A DNA stretch of 64,000 bases from GCA-2737725 sp965229355 (GTDB lineage: Bacteria; Pseudomonadota; Alphaproteobacteria; Rhodospirillales; Rhodospirillaceae): NCBI GenBank assembly GCA_965229355.1, contig OZ245869.1, positions 3,162,001 to 3,226,000 of the forward strand, read 5' to 3'. Below the pieces are notes generated by a model. It saw only the letters and a program-made list of their open reading frames with translations, did no database searches and was not told the origin of the DNA. A program made the position numbers and the translations under genes. Below, piece by piece: positions 36,036 to 45,947 of the stretch (its first letter is position 1; each line of letters begins with the position of its first letter).

Positions 36036-36187
36036 CTAGCCGTTGCGCCGTCCGATGTGGATGGCCTCAAGGAGGGCAGGTCTTAACGGCTGGGGCGGGG
36101 AAAATCAAGCCTTTCAATACTTTAAAATGAGCCTGCGAAATGGCTGAAATCCTAGGGTTTTTTCAAGGCTTGGCAGTGGGGAGCCCC

Positions 36188-37129
36188 CTAAATCAGCTTA
36201 ATTTCGGCCAGACGTTGGCGCAGATAGTCGTTGGCGGTAATTGGGGTGGGATAACGGTTCGGATTCTCAGGCGAAATACAGCCGGGCAGGGTCTCGATCA
36301 GGTAGTCAGACGCAAAGTGCTGGAAGAACGGCATCGAGTAGCGGGGGAACGCCGCGCGCTCAGGGCCCGGGTTTACAACCCGATGCGACGTTGAGGGCAG
36401 CACATGATTGGTCAGGCGCTGCAACATGTCGCCAATGTTCACCACGACGCAATTGGGTGGCGGGTCGATATCCAGCCAATGTCCATCACGGTCCTTTAGC
36501 TGCAAACCTGCTTCTTCGGCCCCCAGAAGCAACGTAATGACGTTGATGTCTTCGTGCGCACCTGCGCGTTCGCCTTTTGCATCGGGTGACACCGGCGGAT
36601 AGTGCAGCAATCGTAAAATGCTATTTCCCATGGCGACTTTATCGTCAAAGAAATGTGGGTTGAGCTTCAAGTAGATTGCGATGGCGCTGAGAATACGCAA
36701 GCCCAATACATCTAAGGCTTCGTAGAGTTTATAAGTTGCGTCGGCAAAGTCGGGGATTTCGGTAACCGGTATATTCGGCGGCATGAAAGATGCAAATTTA
36801 TGCCCTGATGGTAAATCACGGCCGACATGCCAGAACTCTTTCAAGTCAGCACGGGCCGCACCTTTTGCGGTTTCAATCCCAAAGGGTGTATAGCCGCGTT
36901 GCCCGCCGCCATTAGGCACAAAGTATTTACGCTTCACATCGTCCGGCAGAGAGAAGAATTTGCGCGTTCGGTCAAAGGCATCGTTAATTGTGGCGGGCGC
37001 AATGCCATGGTCGGCTACCACTGCAAATCCATAGCGTGCAAAGTCGCTGCCTAAATCTTGCGCGAACTGGGTAATATTCTTTTCGCCATCCGCGATAGAG
37101 CGGGGGGCAATTGCGTTCTTCGCCATCAT
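36188..37129 (-). CDS. Isopenicillin N synthase-like iron-dependent oxygenase
   Basis: A 313-residue member of the 2-oxoglutarate/Fe(II) oxygenase superfamily with the DIOX_N region at the start (GFAVVADHGIAPATINDAF) and the jelly-roll domain after residue 160. The metal triad is His and Asp in AHEDINVITLLL and His in STSHRVVNPG, and RYSMPFF follows as in isopenicillin N synthase and plant-type oxygenases. Bacterial relatives are mostly uncharacterised. Two adjacent ATG codons exist at the start. It is alone on its strand, downstream of nothing obvious. Confidence 0.87.
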   Translation of the reverse strand: MMAKNAIAPRSIADGEKNITQFAQDLGSDFARYGFAVVADHGIAPATINDAFDRTRKFFSLPDDVKRKYFVPNGGGQRGYTPFGIETAKGAARADLKEFWHVGRDLPSGHKFASFMPPNIPVTEIPDFADATYKLYEALDVLGLRILSAIAIYLKLNPHFFDDKVAMGNSILRLLHYPPVSPDAKGERAGAHEDINVITLLLGAEEAGLQLKDRDGHWLDIDPPPNCVVVNIGDMLQRLTNHVLPSTSHRVVNPGPERAAFPRYSMPFFQHFASDYLIETLPGCISPENPNRYPTPITANDYLRQRLAEIKLI

Positions 37130-37285
37130 TCAGATCCCAAAAACCATTTTGAGATTGAGGGGGAATAACCTGGGCGGGTCAAGACCTCGAATCTCGCGGC
37201 ATTAAATAATCATACAGCCATCATCTTCATTGATCTTATTCACTATTTTCGATTCAATCAGGCTAATTTTAAAGCCGAGGGATTA

Positions 37286-39136
37286 ATGCTGGCTCGCAAT
37301 ACGCTACTGCGCACTTTGTTACCCATGATGGTGGGCTTCTTCCTTCTGCTGGTCACTGCGGCGAGCGCGATCCTGCTGGCGACCCTGCAGCGCACCGAAG
37401 GTATGGCAGTTCGGGCGCTGCTGGAGATTGAAAGCCGTCTCAATCGCATTGAGACCTTGGCCGTTAATGCCGAAACCGGGCAGCGTGGTTTTTTGCTGAC
37501 AGGTCGTATCGACTATCTTGATAGCTATGATGTCGCGCGCCGCGAAATCGGGCCTGAATTTGATGCCCTAGCCCAGCAAACCGCAGACAGCGACGTACAG
37601 CAGCAATTCATTGCAAAGTTGCGGCCTTTGTTTTCTGAGAAGCTTGACGAGTTACGACAGACCGTTGATCTGCGCGTGGCTGGGCGAACCGATGATGCGC
37701 TTGCCGTAGTCAATGACGATCGCGGCAAGAATCTCATGAGCGGGATCCGTAGTATTATTGCACAGATGCGTGCAGAAGGACGCGAGCAACTAAATATTCG
37801 CGGGTTGCGCGGAACCGCTTTTAATCGCACGGCACAAGCGGCTTTGGTGGTTAGTTTGATCTTGGTTGTTGTCATAGCTGTTGTTGTTTTGCGTGATGCG
37901 CGTAATCGTATTCTGGCGTTACAGACGGCAAATGCTCAATTACAGCGTGAAGTGGGCGAACGTCGCGCGGCCCAAAGCCAAGTGCGCCAACTGCAAAAAA
38001 TGGAAGCGGTCGGCCAACTTACAGGCGGCATCGCGCATGACTTCAACAACATGTTAGCGATCGTGATCGGGTCATTGAATTTGGGTAAGCGCCGCTTGAA
38101 AAGTGGCGATTTAGCTGCGGTCGAGAAAAGCGTCGACAACGCCGTTGAAGGCGCCCAGCGCGCAGCGGCATTGACGTCACGGCTTTTAGCTTTCTCACGT
38201 CAGCAGCCGTTAGAGCCTAAAACACTAGATGCCAATAAGCTCGTTGGTGGCATGTCTGAATTGTTGCAAAGAACAATTGGCGAGCATGTGCGAATTGAGA
38301 CTGTCCTCTCGGCTGGGTTATGGCGCGTGTTTGCCGACCCAGCTCAAGTTGAAACGGCAGTGTTGAACCTGGCCGTGAACGCTCGCGATGCAATGCCAGA
38401 AGGCGGTAAGTTGACCATCGAGACGGCGAATAGCGATTTAGACGAGCGTTATGCGCGAGACCACGACGAAGTGACACCTGGCCAGTACGTGATGATTTCG
38501 GTGACAGATACCGGGACCGGTATGGCGCCCGATGTGATAGAACGCGCATTCGACCCATTCTACACAACAAAAAGTGTCGGCAAGGGCACCGGGCTTGGTC
38601 TCAGTCAGGTGTTTGGGTTCGTCAAACAATCTGGCGGCCACGTAAAAATTTATTCCGAGGTGGGGCAGGGCACGACGGTTAAGATTTACTTCCCACGTCA
38701 TACTGGCGTTGAAGCTGCCGTGGAGGCTGTTCAAAAACTGGATCACGCCCCGCGCGGCTTTGCTGATGAGATTGTGCTGGTGGTGGAAGATGATCGCCAA
38801 GTACGGCATATCTCTATCGATGCGTTGCGCGAACTTGGTTACACGGTTCTACAAGCCTCGACCCCAGCGGATGCGTTGGCGCAAATTGATTTGCAGCCCA
38901 ATATCGCGCTGCTATTCACCGATATCGTGATGCCAGGTATGAACGGTCGTCAGTTGGCGGATAAAGCGCTTGAGCTTTTGCCCAAAATGAAGGTGCTCTA
39001 CACCACGGGCTATACGCGTAATGCCGTCGTTCACAATGGCATGCTTGATCCGGGGACAGCCTTCCTGCCCAAGCCGTTCACATTTGAACAGTTGGCCATG
39101 AAAGTTCGCGATGTATTGGGACCGCGATCCTCGTAA
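37286..39136 (+). CDS. CHASE3-domain hybrid sensor histidine kinase/response regulator
   Basis: A 616-residue membrane sensor. Helices near residues 10-32 and 190-207 enclose a CHASE3-like domain (ETGQRGFLLTGRIDYLDSYD). A short coiled coil leads into the HisKA-type segment GGIAHDFNNMLA with H251, then the ATPase (NLAVNARDAMPEGG, DTGTGM, GTGLGLSQV), and a C-terminal receiver with D546 in LFTDIVMPG. The HDFNN form places it in the HWE/NtrB-like group used in many alphaproteobacterial hybrids. GAGGG precedes the ATG. No partner output gene is adjacent. Confidence 0.92.
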   Translation: MLARNTLLRTLLPMMVGFFLLLVTAASAILLATLQRTEGMAVRALLEIESRLNRIETLAVNAETGQRGFLLTGRIDYLDSYDVARREIGPEFDALAQQTADSDVQQQFIAKLRPLFSEKLDELRQTVDLRVAGRTDDALAVVNDDRGKNLMSGIRSIIAQMRAEGREQLNIRGLRGTAFNRTAQAALVVSLILVVVIAVVVLRDARNRILALQTANAQLQREVGERRAAQSQVRQLQKMEAVGQLTGGIAHDFNNMLAIVIGSLNLGKRRLKSGDLAAVEKSVDNAVEGAQRAAALTSRLLAFSRQQPLEPKTLDANKLVGGMSELLQRTIGEHVRIETVLSAGLWRVFADPAQVETAVLNLAVNARDAMPEGGKLTIETANSDLDERYARDHDEVTPGQYVMISVTDTGTGMAPDVIERAFDPFYTTKSVGKGTGLGLSQVFGFVKQSGGHVKIYSEVGQGTTVKIYFPRHTGVEAAVEAVQKLDHAPRGFADEIVLVVEDDRQVRHISIDALRELGYTVLQASTPADALAQIDLQPNIALLFTDIVMPGMNGRQLADKALELLPKMKVLYTTGYTRNAVVHNGMLDPGTAFLPKPFTFEQLAMKVRDVLGPRSS

Positions 39137-39256
39137 CATGACGGCTCTTCAAGACTGATAGCAAGCGGCATTCATGGCCCTTGAATCGATAGGGTTTAGG
39201 AACATCACATTGCGTGTACCGTTACACCTGGGTCTTCTTACCTGGGAGTGCTCGCG

Positions 39257-39760
39257 ATGGCGCAATCAAAACCGATCTCCAAGAAATCCGAATTAGAACG
39301 TGTCTGGCAGATCATCGATGCTGCCAAGATTGCAATGCTGGTGACGCGCGATGGTGACCAGCTTCATGCCAGACCTATGGGTGTTCAAGCTGAGTGTAAA
39401 GAAAATGCGCTGTGGTTTATTTCATCGCTTAGTTCACATAAGGACGAGCAGATCGAAGATGACAATCGGGTCTGCGTTGTGTTCGAAGATCGGGATGCCG
39501 GAATTTATCTGTCTGTTGCAGGGCGCGGTGAAGTAGTAACGGACCGCGAAATTATTGAGCAGCATTGGACCAAAGATGCCGACCTTTGGTTTGCCGGTGG
39601 TTCTTCCGATCCGGATGCCTGCTTGCTGAAGATCACACCTGAAGGATCAAAGCTATGGGATACACCGTCGCAAAAGGATGCAGAGCGTAAAATGGATAAA
39701 GCTCACTCAGGACAGCTCGGTGGTCATCTGGGGCACTCCACTGAAGTGGCGATGCATTAA
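39257..39760 (+). CDS. General stress/pyridoxamine-oxidase-like flavin-binding protein
   Basis: A 167-residue split-barrel flavin-binding protein of the pyridoxamine 5'-phosphate oxidase superfamily, in the general stress protein 26-like group: HARPMGVQAECKENALWFISSLSSHKDEQI is the flavin-contacting part. True PdxH is longer and ends differently, so B6 synthesis is unlikely. ATG 39257 has GGGAG 9 nt upstream; the GTG at 39248 overlaps that site. A terminator follows. Confidence 0.82.
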   Translation: MAQSKPISKKSELERVWQIIDAAKIAMLVTRDGDQLHARPMGVQAECKENALWFISSLSSHKDEQIEDDNRVCVVFEDRDAGIYLSVAGRGEVVTDREIIEQHWTKDADLWFAGGSSDPDACLLKITPEGSKLWDTPSQKDAERKMDKAHSGQLGGHLGHSTEVAMH

Positions 39761-39778
39761 TCATAAAAGCGCCAGGCA

Positions 39779-39812
39779 TAAAAAAGACGGCTCACCAGGG
39801 CCGCCTTTTTTG
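39779..39812. terminator. Bidirectional terminator
   Basis: AAAAAGACGGC pairs with GCCGCCTTTTTT (one A-C mismatch) around 8 nt, between the stress-type gene and the end of cysA on the other strand. T-runs occur on both strands. Confidence 0.85.
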
Positions 39813-39830
39813 CATCTCAAATCAAATCAT

Positions 39831-40892
39831 TTATGCGGGAAAGGCACGTGCCGTCAGTGCACGGACGTGTACCGGGTTGTTCGTGCGCAAGTTCAACTGT
39901 TGGAACTTCTGGCGAGAAACTTCCATTTCCACCAATTGTTTTGCGCCTTCGACGGCCAGGTCAACGCGGACGATTGAGCCCAATACAGAGACATGGCGCA
40001 CAATAGCGGGTTGCCCGAAGACGTTGCGACCATCGACCACTTCGATATCGTGAGGGCGGACATAGGCTAAGCCTTCGCCTTGCGGGGTGTTGGCCGGAAT
40101 ACCTTCGACCACAACATCCTGACCCCAGAACGTCGCGCGATCATTGCCCAATTTGCAGGGAATGCGATTCACGTTGCCCAGGAATTCGTAGACAAACGGA
40201 GTAGCGGGCACATCGTATACTTCGCTGGGTGTACCAGATTGCACGATCTCGCCGTTGTTCATCACGACGACGCGGTCAGCCAATTCTAACGCTTCTTCCT
40301 GGTCGTGTGTCACAAATACACTGGTTAGGCCCATTTCATCGTGCAAACGGCGCAGCCAGCGGCGCAAATCTTTACGCACGCGCGCATCTAATGCGCCAAA
40401 CGGCTCATCCAGCAGCAATACGCGCGGCTCAATAGCTAGCGCACGCGCTAACGCCACACGTTGACGCTGACCCCCCGACAATTGCGTGGGGAAACGACCC
40501 GCCAAGTTGCCCAGTTGAACAAGTTCCAACAGTTCTTCGACACGGCGTTTGATATCGGCGTTTGAGGGGCGTTGATTGCTGGGCATCACGCGCAGACCAA
40601 AGGCCACGTTCTCAAACACGCTCATGTGCTTGAACAGCGCGTAGTGCTGGAACACGAAGCCCACGTGACGCTTCACCATCGGATTACTGGCGGCATCAAC
40701 GCCTTCGAATGTCACTTGGCCAGCATCGGCAAACTCTAAGCCTGCAATGATGCGCAGCAGCGTGGTCTTCCCAGAACCTGATGGGCCCAACAGTGCAACC
40801 AGCTCGCCTTCTTGGATCGCCATGTTGATGTGGTTCAGGGCATTGAAAGACCCGAACTGCTTTGACACATCTTTAATGTCGATAACGGCCAT
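39831..40892 (-). CDS. cysA: Sulfate/thiosulfate ABC transporter ATPase
   Basis: A 353-residue ATPase of the sulfate importer. Walker A is GPSGSGKTT, the signature LSGGQRQRVALARAL, and Walker B LLLDEPFGALDARV; the switch His is in VTHDQEEAL. The C-terminal 110 residues (YVRPHDIEV, VSVLGSIVRVDL) form the regulatory TOBE-like domain of CysA. AGAAGGATAGAGAC precedes the ATG. It is last in the sulfate operon, 18 nt after cysW. Confidence 0.95.
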   Translation of the reverse strand: MAVIDIKDVSKQFGSFNALNHINMAIQEGELVALLGPSGSGKTTLLRIIAGLEFADAGQVTFEGVDAASNPMVKRHVGFVFQHYALFKHMSVFENVAFGLRVMPSNQRPSNADIKRRVEELLELVQLGNLAGRFPTQLSGGQRQRVALARALAIEPRVLLLDEPFGALDARVRKDLRRWLRRLHDEMGLTSVFVTHDQEEALELADRVVVMNNGEIVQSGTPSEVYDVPATPFVYEFLGNVNRIPCKLGNDRATFWGQDVVVEGIPANTPQGEGLAYVRPHDIEVVDGRNVFGQPAIVRHVSVLGSIVRVDLAVEGAKQLVEMEVSRQKFQQLNLRTNNPVHVRALTARAFPA

Positions 40893-40910
40893 GTCTCTAT
40901 CCTTCTTCTT

Positions 40911-41771
40911 TTAAGCGCGTGCGGCTGAAATGTCGCTGCCGTGACGCCATTCAAGAACACTTTTAATCACCAACGTTACCAACGCCAGGAATGCCAGCAC
41001 AGAGGCAACGGCAAAGGCAGCGATAAAGTTGTATTCGTTGTATAGAATTTCCACGTGTAAAGGCATGGTGTTGGTCAGGCCGCGGATATGCCCCGACACA
41101 ACAGACACCGCACCAAACTCGCCCATGGCGCGCGCATTACACAGCAATACGCCGTACAGCAGCGCCCAGCGCACGTTGGGCAATGTGACGCGGAAGAACA
41201 TCTGCCAGCCATTCGCTCCTAACGAGCGCGCGGCTTCTTCGTCTTCTGTTCCCTGTTCTTGCATCAGCGGTATCAACTCGCGTGCAATGAACGGGAAGGT
41301 CACAAATATTGTCGCGAGAACGATGCCGGGTACGGCGAACATAATCTGAATGTCATGCTCAACGAGCCACGGCCCCAACAATCCTTGGGCACCGAACAGC
41401 AGCATATAGATTAAGCCCGCAACGACCGGCGACACCGAGAACGGCAGGTCGATCAATGTGATCAAGATGTGCTTGCCGCGAAATTCAAACTTGGCAATTG
41501 CCCATGATGCTGCAAGGCCAAACACGAGGTTGCAGGGTACCGCAATCGCAGCGGCGATGACGGTCAATTTAATGGCGGCAACGGCATCTGCTTCAATGAT
41601 TGAGTTCCAATAACGTTCAAGCCCGCCGCGTAAGCCCTCGATGAAGACCGTCAGAAGCGGGAGTGCCAAGAACAGAAACAAGAAGCTGAGTGATGTGCCG
41701 ATCAACAGCCATTTCACCAATGGGCTTTCGGCAACGGGACTACGGTGTTTTGAGGTGATTGGGGAGCTCAT
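40911..41771 (-). CDS. cysW: Sulfate ABC transporter permease CysW
   Basis: A 286-residue permease with about six membrane helices. The coupling loop EEAARSLGANGWQMFFRVTLPNVRWALL and the CysW-type segment AMGEFGAVSVVSGHIRGLTNTMPLHVEILY are both plain. GGAGG lies before ATG, and the start overlaps the cysT stop by 4 nt (ATGA). It forms the channel with CysT. Confidence 0.94.
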   Translation of the reverse strand: MSSPITSKHRSPVAESPLVKWLLIGTSLSFLFLFLALPLLTVFIEGLRGGLERYWNSIIEADAVAAIKLTVIAAAIAVPCNLVFGLAASWAIAKFEFRGKHILITLIDLPFSVSPVVAGLIYMLLFGAQGLLGPWLVEHDIQIMFAVPGIVLATIFVTFPFIARELIPLMQEQGTEDEEAARSLGANGWQMFFRVTLPNVRWALLYGVLLCNARAMGEFGAVSVVSGHIRGLTNTMPLHVEILYNEYNFIAAFAVASVLAFLALVTLVIKSVLEWRHGSDISAARA

Positions 41772-42688
41772 GCTTCACCTCCGCGCACGCGCGTCCAGCG
41801 TTGCAGCAAGTTAATGACCAGAAGAATCACGAAAGCGACAGCCAGCATGACGCATCCGATCGCAGCGGCTCCTGCATAGTCGTATTGTTCGAGCTTGCCG
41901 ATAATCAGCAGTGGCGCGATTTCAGACTTCATCGGCAAGTTGCCGGCAATAAAAATAACCGAGCCGTATTCGCCCAGACCGCGTGCAAATGCCAACGCAT
42001 ACCCTGTCAGCAATGACGGCATGATGGCAGGAAAAATCACGCGGCGGAATGTTTGCCAGCGGGTTGCCCCCAAACTAGCGGCAGCTTCTTCCACTTCACG
42101 GCTGAGGTCTTGCAGTACGGGTTGCACTGTGCGCACCACAAACGGCAAGCCAATGAATGTCAGCGCAATCACCACGCCCATGGGTGTGAAGGCAATTTTC
42201 ATGGGGACCAAATGGCCGATCCAACCGTTTGGTGCGTAAATAGAGGCCAGCGCAATTCCTGCCACGGCGGTAGGCAGCGCGAAAGGCAGATCGACCATAG
42301 CGTCGATAACGCGCTTAAACGGGAACTCGTAACGCACCAATATCCAGGCGGTCATCAGACCGAACACGGCGTTAATGGCGGCAGCCAACAAAGCGGCGCC
42401 AAAGCTCAAGCGATACGAGGCGAGAGCGCGCGGCGACATGGTGGCTTTCAGAAAGCCTTCCCAGGTCAGGCCTGCGGCTTTGAACCCCATGGCGGCCATT
42501 GGAATCAAAACAATGATGCACAGGTAAAAAATGGTGAAGCCTAAGCTAAGCCCGAAGCCCGGCAGCACTGAGCGTTTGACCAAGCTCCAGCGTGGCGCTT
42601 TTTGCGAAGCGCTTGCGGCGGTCGTGGTGAGCGAGGGGCGTGCGGCCTCGGGCACGAACGGCGGTACGGTGGCGGACATTTCACTCAT
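41768..42688 (-). CDS. cysT: Sulfate ABC transporter permease CysT
   Basis: A permease of about 306 residues. EEAAASLGATRWQTFRRVIFPAIMPSLL is the ATPase-coupling loop and GLGEYGSVIFIAGNLPMKSEIAPLLI is diagnostic of CysT (CysU). A polar N-terminus of about 35 residues precedes the first helix. The start is not certain: ATG 42688, ATG 42679 and GTG 42700 are in frame. A 143-nt gap separates it from the small membrane-protein gene upstream, long enough for a second promoter. Confidence 0.93.
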   Translation of the reverse strand: MSEMSATVPPFVPEAARPSLTTTAASASQKAPRWSLVKRSVLPGFGLSLGFTIFYLCIIVLIPMAAMGFKAAGLTWEGFLKATMSPRALASYRLSFGAALLAAAINAVFGLMTAWILVRYEFPFKRVIDAMVDLPFALPTAVAGIALASIYAPNGWIGHLVPMKIAFTPMGVVIALTFIGLPFVVRTVQPVLQDLSREVEEAAASLGATRWQTFRRVIFPAIMPSLLTGYALAFARGLGEYGSVIFIAGNLPMKSEIAPLLIIGKLEQYDYAGAAAIGCVMLAVAFVILLVINLLQRWTRVRGGEA

Positions 42689-42831
42689 TCTACAAAACAC
42701 GCCGGATCACATGGAAGCCCATGCGGGTAGGCAAAATCCCGTTGAAATTCAGATGGGTGAGTACCAAGAAGTGGGCCGTGTTTCAGCTTGGGCTAGCGCA
42801 ATCTGGCTGGCTGGCCAGGGAGGATAGAATT

Positions 42832-43197
42832 TTATTCTCTGTTTTGCGACCACAGAAGACGAAGCTCATCCCACACTCGAAAGGCAAAGACCGCAACAAG
42901 GGGCAGGGCGGCGATGGCCAGCGTATTGAGCGCCGATTCAATGCCCCCAGGCGACAGCGCATAAATCGTTAGCAACAGAATGCACAGGGCTCCCAAACTC
43001 ATGGCAATGCGGCTACCGCGAACCAAGCCCAGATCAACAGACTGTGCGTTGACATGTGGGCGGTATGTATCTTCGCCCTTCAATGCGTAAGTCTGACCAC
43101 GCGAGACGATACGTGCTGCGCCCAATTCCTCGGGGCTCCACAATTTGTCAGCTGATAATCCTAAAGCGTATGGATCAGTCATGGTCGAACTACTCAT
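42832..43197 (-). CDS. Small membrane protein of unknown function in the sulfate operon
   Basis: A 121-residue protein that I do not recognise. A polar N-terminal half (PYALGLSADKLWSPEELGAARIVSRGQ) is followed by two hydrophobic helices (about 63-81 and 88-107) and a short charged tail (WDELRLLWSQNRE). It lies between the porin and cysT, 37 nt after the porin, all on the same strand, so it is probably a component or modulator of sulfate uptake. The start may be at ATG 43182 instead of 43197. Confidence 0.6.
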   Translation of the reverse strand: MSSSTMTDPYALGLSADKLWSPEELGAARIVSRGQTYALKGEDTYRPHVNAQSVDLGLVRGSRIAMSLGALCILLLTIYALSPGGIESALNTLAIAALPLVAVFAFRVWDELRLLWSQNRE

Positions 43198-43234
43198 TGA
43201 AGGGCAAAGGTAAGTTTACGAACTGAAACTGGTT

Positions 43235-44674
43235 TTAGAAATCCAAGTGCAGACGCGCAGCAAACGCATCGCCCTTGGTTTCATTTCCAACGGGATCCAG
43301 TGGCGTGTTGTCCCCCGAGAACCGCACCCAATTGAACAGGAACTTCGTGTTTGGGTTCAAGTACCAGTTCAAAGCGGTTGTGACCGAGTGACCGTCGTTC
43401 CCTGTACGACCGGTGACAGGCGTATTGGAAAAATCGAACCAGTCGTATCGCAGGGCCAACTCTACAGCACCCCAGTTCCCCTTGAGCGGGTTGAAGTTTG
43501 CTTTTGGACGCAGGCGATCAATCGTACCGTTCTTGTAGGAACGCGATTCACCCGTCAGAAACCAGCTCCCGAACACATAGCCGCCATCAAACGTGACGTC
43601 GGCTAACGTGCCCAACCGGTTGGCTTCCAACTGGCCATATTCTGATTGGATCGAGAAGGGGCCCCAAACACCAGCTGCTTCCAGAGCCCAGTAGTTGATG
43701 TCTTTGACTGAAGTCAGAACACCCGTGTCAGCAATTAAGCCACCGTCGACACGGATGTTCGGACGGTCAGACAATCGCAGAGCATCTTTCAGCGTTGTCG
43801 TGCCGCTCGCTTGCTTCAAACCGCTGCGGACGAAAGCAGATGCACCGAGATGGAGCACTTTCCGATCATCCGTAGAGTTGATGGGTTCCCACGTTGCGCG
43901 GCTGTTGAAACCCCAGCTTTCATCCGGCGCTGTGTCGGCCCGGGCTGAGCTTTCGTTATCGCCGAAAATACCAAATGCAGCTGTGAATTGTTCATCTACG
44001 TATTGCACGTTTGCGCCGATGCGGCGTTCAGCTCCAGCGTTACCAAATGCAACGTTAGCAACGCTACGCTCGATGAACGTATTGAAGTTGTCCGATGTGT
44101 TTGATTCTAAACCGAACGGAGCTTTTTGCTGGCCGGCCGTGAATGTCCAGCCTTTGATGCCGCCCCACGAGACGTAAGCATCTTGAACCGCCGTCACGTT
44201 ACCAGCGAAGTCAACTTCCAGGCGCCATTTGAAGTCTTTGAAGGCATCGCCTTCCGCACCCAAACGTGCGCGGCGAAACGCCGTACCGGTATTGTAGTCG
44301 TAACCACCAGCACGTTCATTGAAGTAGACATAATCCGCATCGACAACGCCGCGAACTTTGAACGTGAAGTTACCAGATGGATCGACGATGGTTGGCGACA
44401 CATCAGATTTCACTAAGCTTGCAGCTTTGGTTTCAACTTTTTCCAAGCGTTCAGTGCGCCAGTCAACTTTTTCTTCCAGCGCCTTGTTCTTGGCATCAAG
44501 TTGCGCATTCTTCGCATCCAACTCGGTGTTGCGCTTTTCCAAACGCTCTAAGCGTTCTTCCAAGGCTTTAATACGTGCATCTTCTGATGGTCCAGCGCTG
44601 GCAGGTACTGACATTGCCATTACGCTGACTGTGCTCAGTAGAGCTAAGGCATAGCTATAGCGTTGAGTAATCAT
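43235..44674 (-). CDS. OprP/OprO-like porin in the sulfate operon
   Basis: A 479-residue outer-membrane porin. After the signal peptide (1-27, ASAGP) comes a coiled coil (about 30-75, heptads of Leu, Glu, Lys) that in this family helps trimerise the barrel. The rest is a beta-barrel with features of the OprP/OprO family: NFTFKVRGVVDADYVYF, FKDFKWRLEVDFAG, AYVSWGGIKGWTFTAGQQKAPFGLE, ending with the terminal aromatic F (RLHLDF). OprP relatives form anion-selective channels. Its position between the sulfate-binding protein and the permeases points to sulfate entry. AAGGGGAATCGT precedes the ATG. Confidence 0.85.
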   Translation of the reverse strand: MITQRYSYALALLSTVSVMAMSVPASAGPSEDARIKALEERLERLEKRNTELDAKNAQLDAKNKALEEKVDWRTERLEKVETKAASLVKSDVSPTIVDPSGNFTFKVRGVVDADYVYFNERAGGYDYNTGTAFRRARLGAEGDAFKDFKWRLEVDFAGNVTAVQDAYVSWGGIKGWTFTAGQQKAPFGLESNTSDNFNTFIERSVANVAFGNAGAERRIGANVQYVDEQFTAAFGIFGDNESSARADTAPDESWGFNSRATWEPINSTDDRKVLHLGASAFVRSGLKQASGTTTLKDALRLSDRPNIRVDGGLIADTGVLTSVKDINYWALEAAGVWGPFSIQSEYGQLEANRLGTLADVTFDGGYVFGSWFLTGESRSYKNGTIDRLRPKANFNPLKGNWGAVELALRYDWFDFSNTPVTGRTGNDGHSVTTALNWYLNPNTKFLFNWVRFSGDNTPLDPVGNETKGDAFAARLHLDF

Positions 44675-44730
44675 ACGATTCCCCTTTATATTTTTAGTTA
44701 GGTCGGTTTTTTTAATTTACGTTTTAAAAA

Positions 44731-45762
44731 CTAAGGCGCGTAAATTTGATCGAAGATGCCACCGTCATTGAAGTGCGTAGATTGAGCTTTCTTCCAGCCA
44801 CCAAACACTTCATCGATTGTGAACAGTGTGATGTTCGGCAGTTTTACAGGTGACGCGGCTGCCGCTTCGGCCAAACGCGGACGATAGAAATTCTTCGCGA
44901 TGATGTTTTGGCCTTCGGGCGTGTACAGAAACTTCAGGTACGCTTCTGCTGCTGCACGCGTGCCATTGGCGTCGACGTTCTTGTCAACCAAGGCGACCGA
45001 AGGTTCAGCTAAGATACTCACTGACGGCGCAATGATGTCGAATTTGTCTGCGCCAAATTCTTTCTGAATCAGGTATGCCTCGTTTTCCCATGACAGGAAC
45101 ACATCGCCAATTTCGCGTTGTGCGAAGGTGGTGGTGGCGCCGCGCGCGCCCGAGTCAAGAACAGGGACGTTCTTGAATAAGGCTTTTAAGAAATCTTGAG
45201 CGGCCTTTTCGCTACCGTTGTTATTGCGCAACGCATAACCCCACGCCGCCAGATAATTCCAACGCGCACCGCCCGATGTTTTCGGGTTCGGCGTAACAAT
45301 GGACACGCCCGGTTTCACCAGATCGCTCCAGTCTTTAATGCCCTTGGGGTTACCTTTACGCACAACGAACACGATGGTTGATGTGTAAGGCGCGCTGTTG
45401 TTCGGCAGGCGTGTGATCCAATTGTCGGGTAGTAACTTTGCTTTGTCGGCGATCGCGTCAATGTCGTACGCCAAAGCCAGCGTCACGACGTCAGCTTTTA
45501 AGCCGTCAATGACCGAACGAGACTGCTTGCCCGAGCCACCATGTGATTGTTGGATGGTAATGGGTTGGCCGCCGCTTTGTTTCCATTGCGCAGCGAAAGC
45601 TGTGTTGATTTCTTGATAAAGCTCACGCGTCGGATCGTATGAGACGTTCAACAGCGTCAAGTCTTTCGCGTGCACGCTTGCGACCATTCCGACGCAGGCC
45701 ATGACACTCGCTGCTGCAACGGTAAGCAGGCGGGATTTCAACGTCGTAAAATTGGCGTTCAT
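44731..45762 (-). CDS. sbp: Periplasmic sulfate-binding protein
   Basis: A 343-residue binding protein of the Sbp/CysP family. Signal peptide 1-32 (ends VHA). LLNVSYDPTRELYQEIN, QQSHGGSGKQSRSVIDGL, TPNPKTSGGARWNYLAAWGYAL and FYRPRL are all family blocks, and TLALAYDIDAI is typical. ATG 45762 has GAGGA 8 nt upstream and is better placed than ATG 45768. The porin gene follows 56 nt later. A candidate operator is upstream at about 45853-45879. Confidence 0.94.
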   Translation of the reverse strand: MNANFTTLKSRLLTVAAASVMACVGMVASVHAKDLTLLNVSYDPTRELYQEINTAFAAQWKQSGGQPITIQQSHGGSGKQSRSVIDGLKADVVTLALAYDIDAIADKAKLLPDNWITRLPNNSAPYTSTIVFVVRKGNPKGIKDWSDLVKPGVSIVTPNPKTSGGARWNYLAAWGYALRNNNGSEKAAQDFLKALFKNVPVLDSGARGATTTFAQREIGDVFLSWENEAYLIQKEFGADKFDIIAPSVSILAEPSVALVDKNVDANGTRAAAEAYLKFLYTPEGQNIIAKNFYRPRLAEAAAASPVKLPNITLFTIDEVFGGWKKAQSTHFNDGGIFDQIYAP

Positions 45763-45852
45763 GGTCATTGTCCTCTTCTCGTGTTGGTTTGGCGCACGCA
45801 AACGTCATCGTCGCGTGTGTGAGAGGAATGATCTAGATGGAACGTGGTTCCG

Positions 45853-45879
45853 CCAATTCGGATTAACCGACGAATTTGG
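45853..45879 (-). promoter_or_regulatory. Candidate operator upstream of the sulfate operon
   Basis: AATTCG (45855-45860) and CGAATT (45871-45876) are exact inverted repeats around a 10-bp centre; with one mismatch the symmetry extends to CCA and TGG outside. It lies 90-115 nt before the sulfate-binding protein start, just after the Rrf2 gene, so the Rrf2 protein is the first candidate to bind it. Function is inferred. Confidence 0.45.
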
Positions 45880-45947
45880 TAGGGATTAAAAATGAGAAAT
45901 TTTCTACTACGGGCCGATGAAAAAGCAGGGGAAACCCGCCCCGTTAA

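Noticed and set aside
27700..37000. A genomic island with mobility genes
   Set aside because: Although part of the stretch looks A/T-richer and a tRNA-Glu is present at 35960, no integrase, transposase or tRNA-end repeat was seen.
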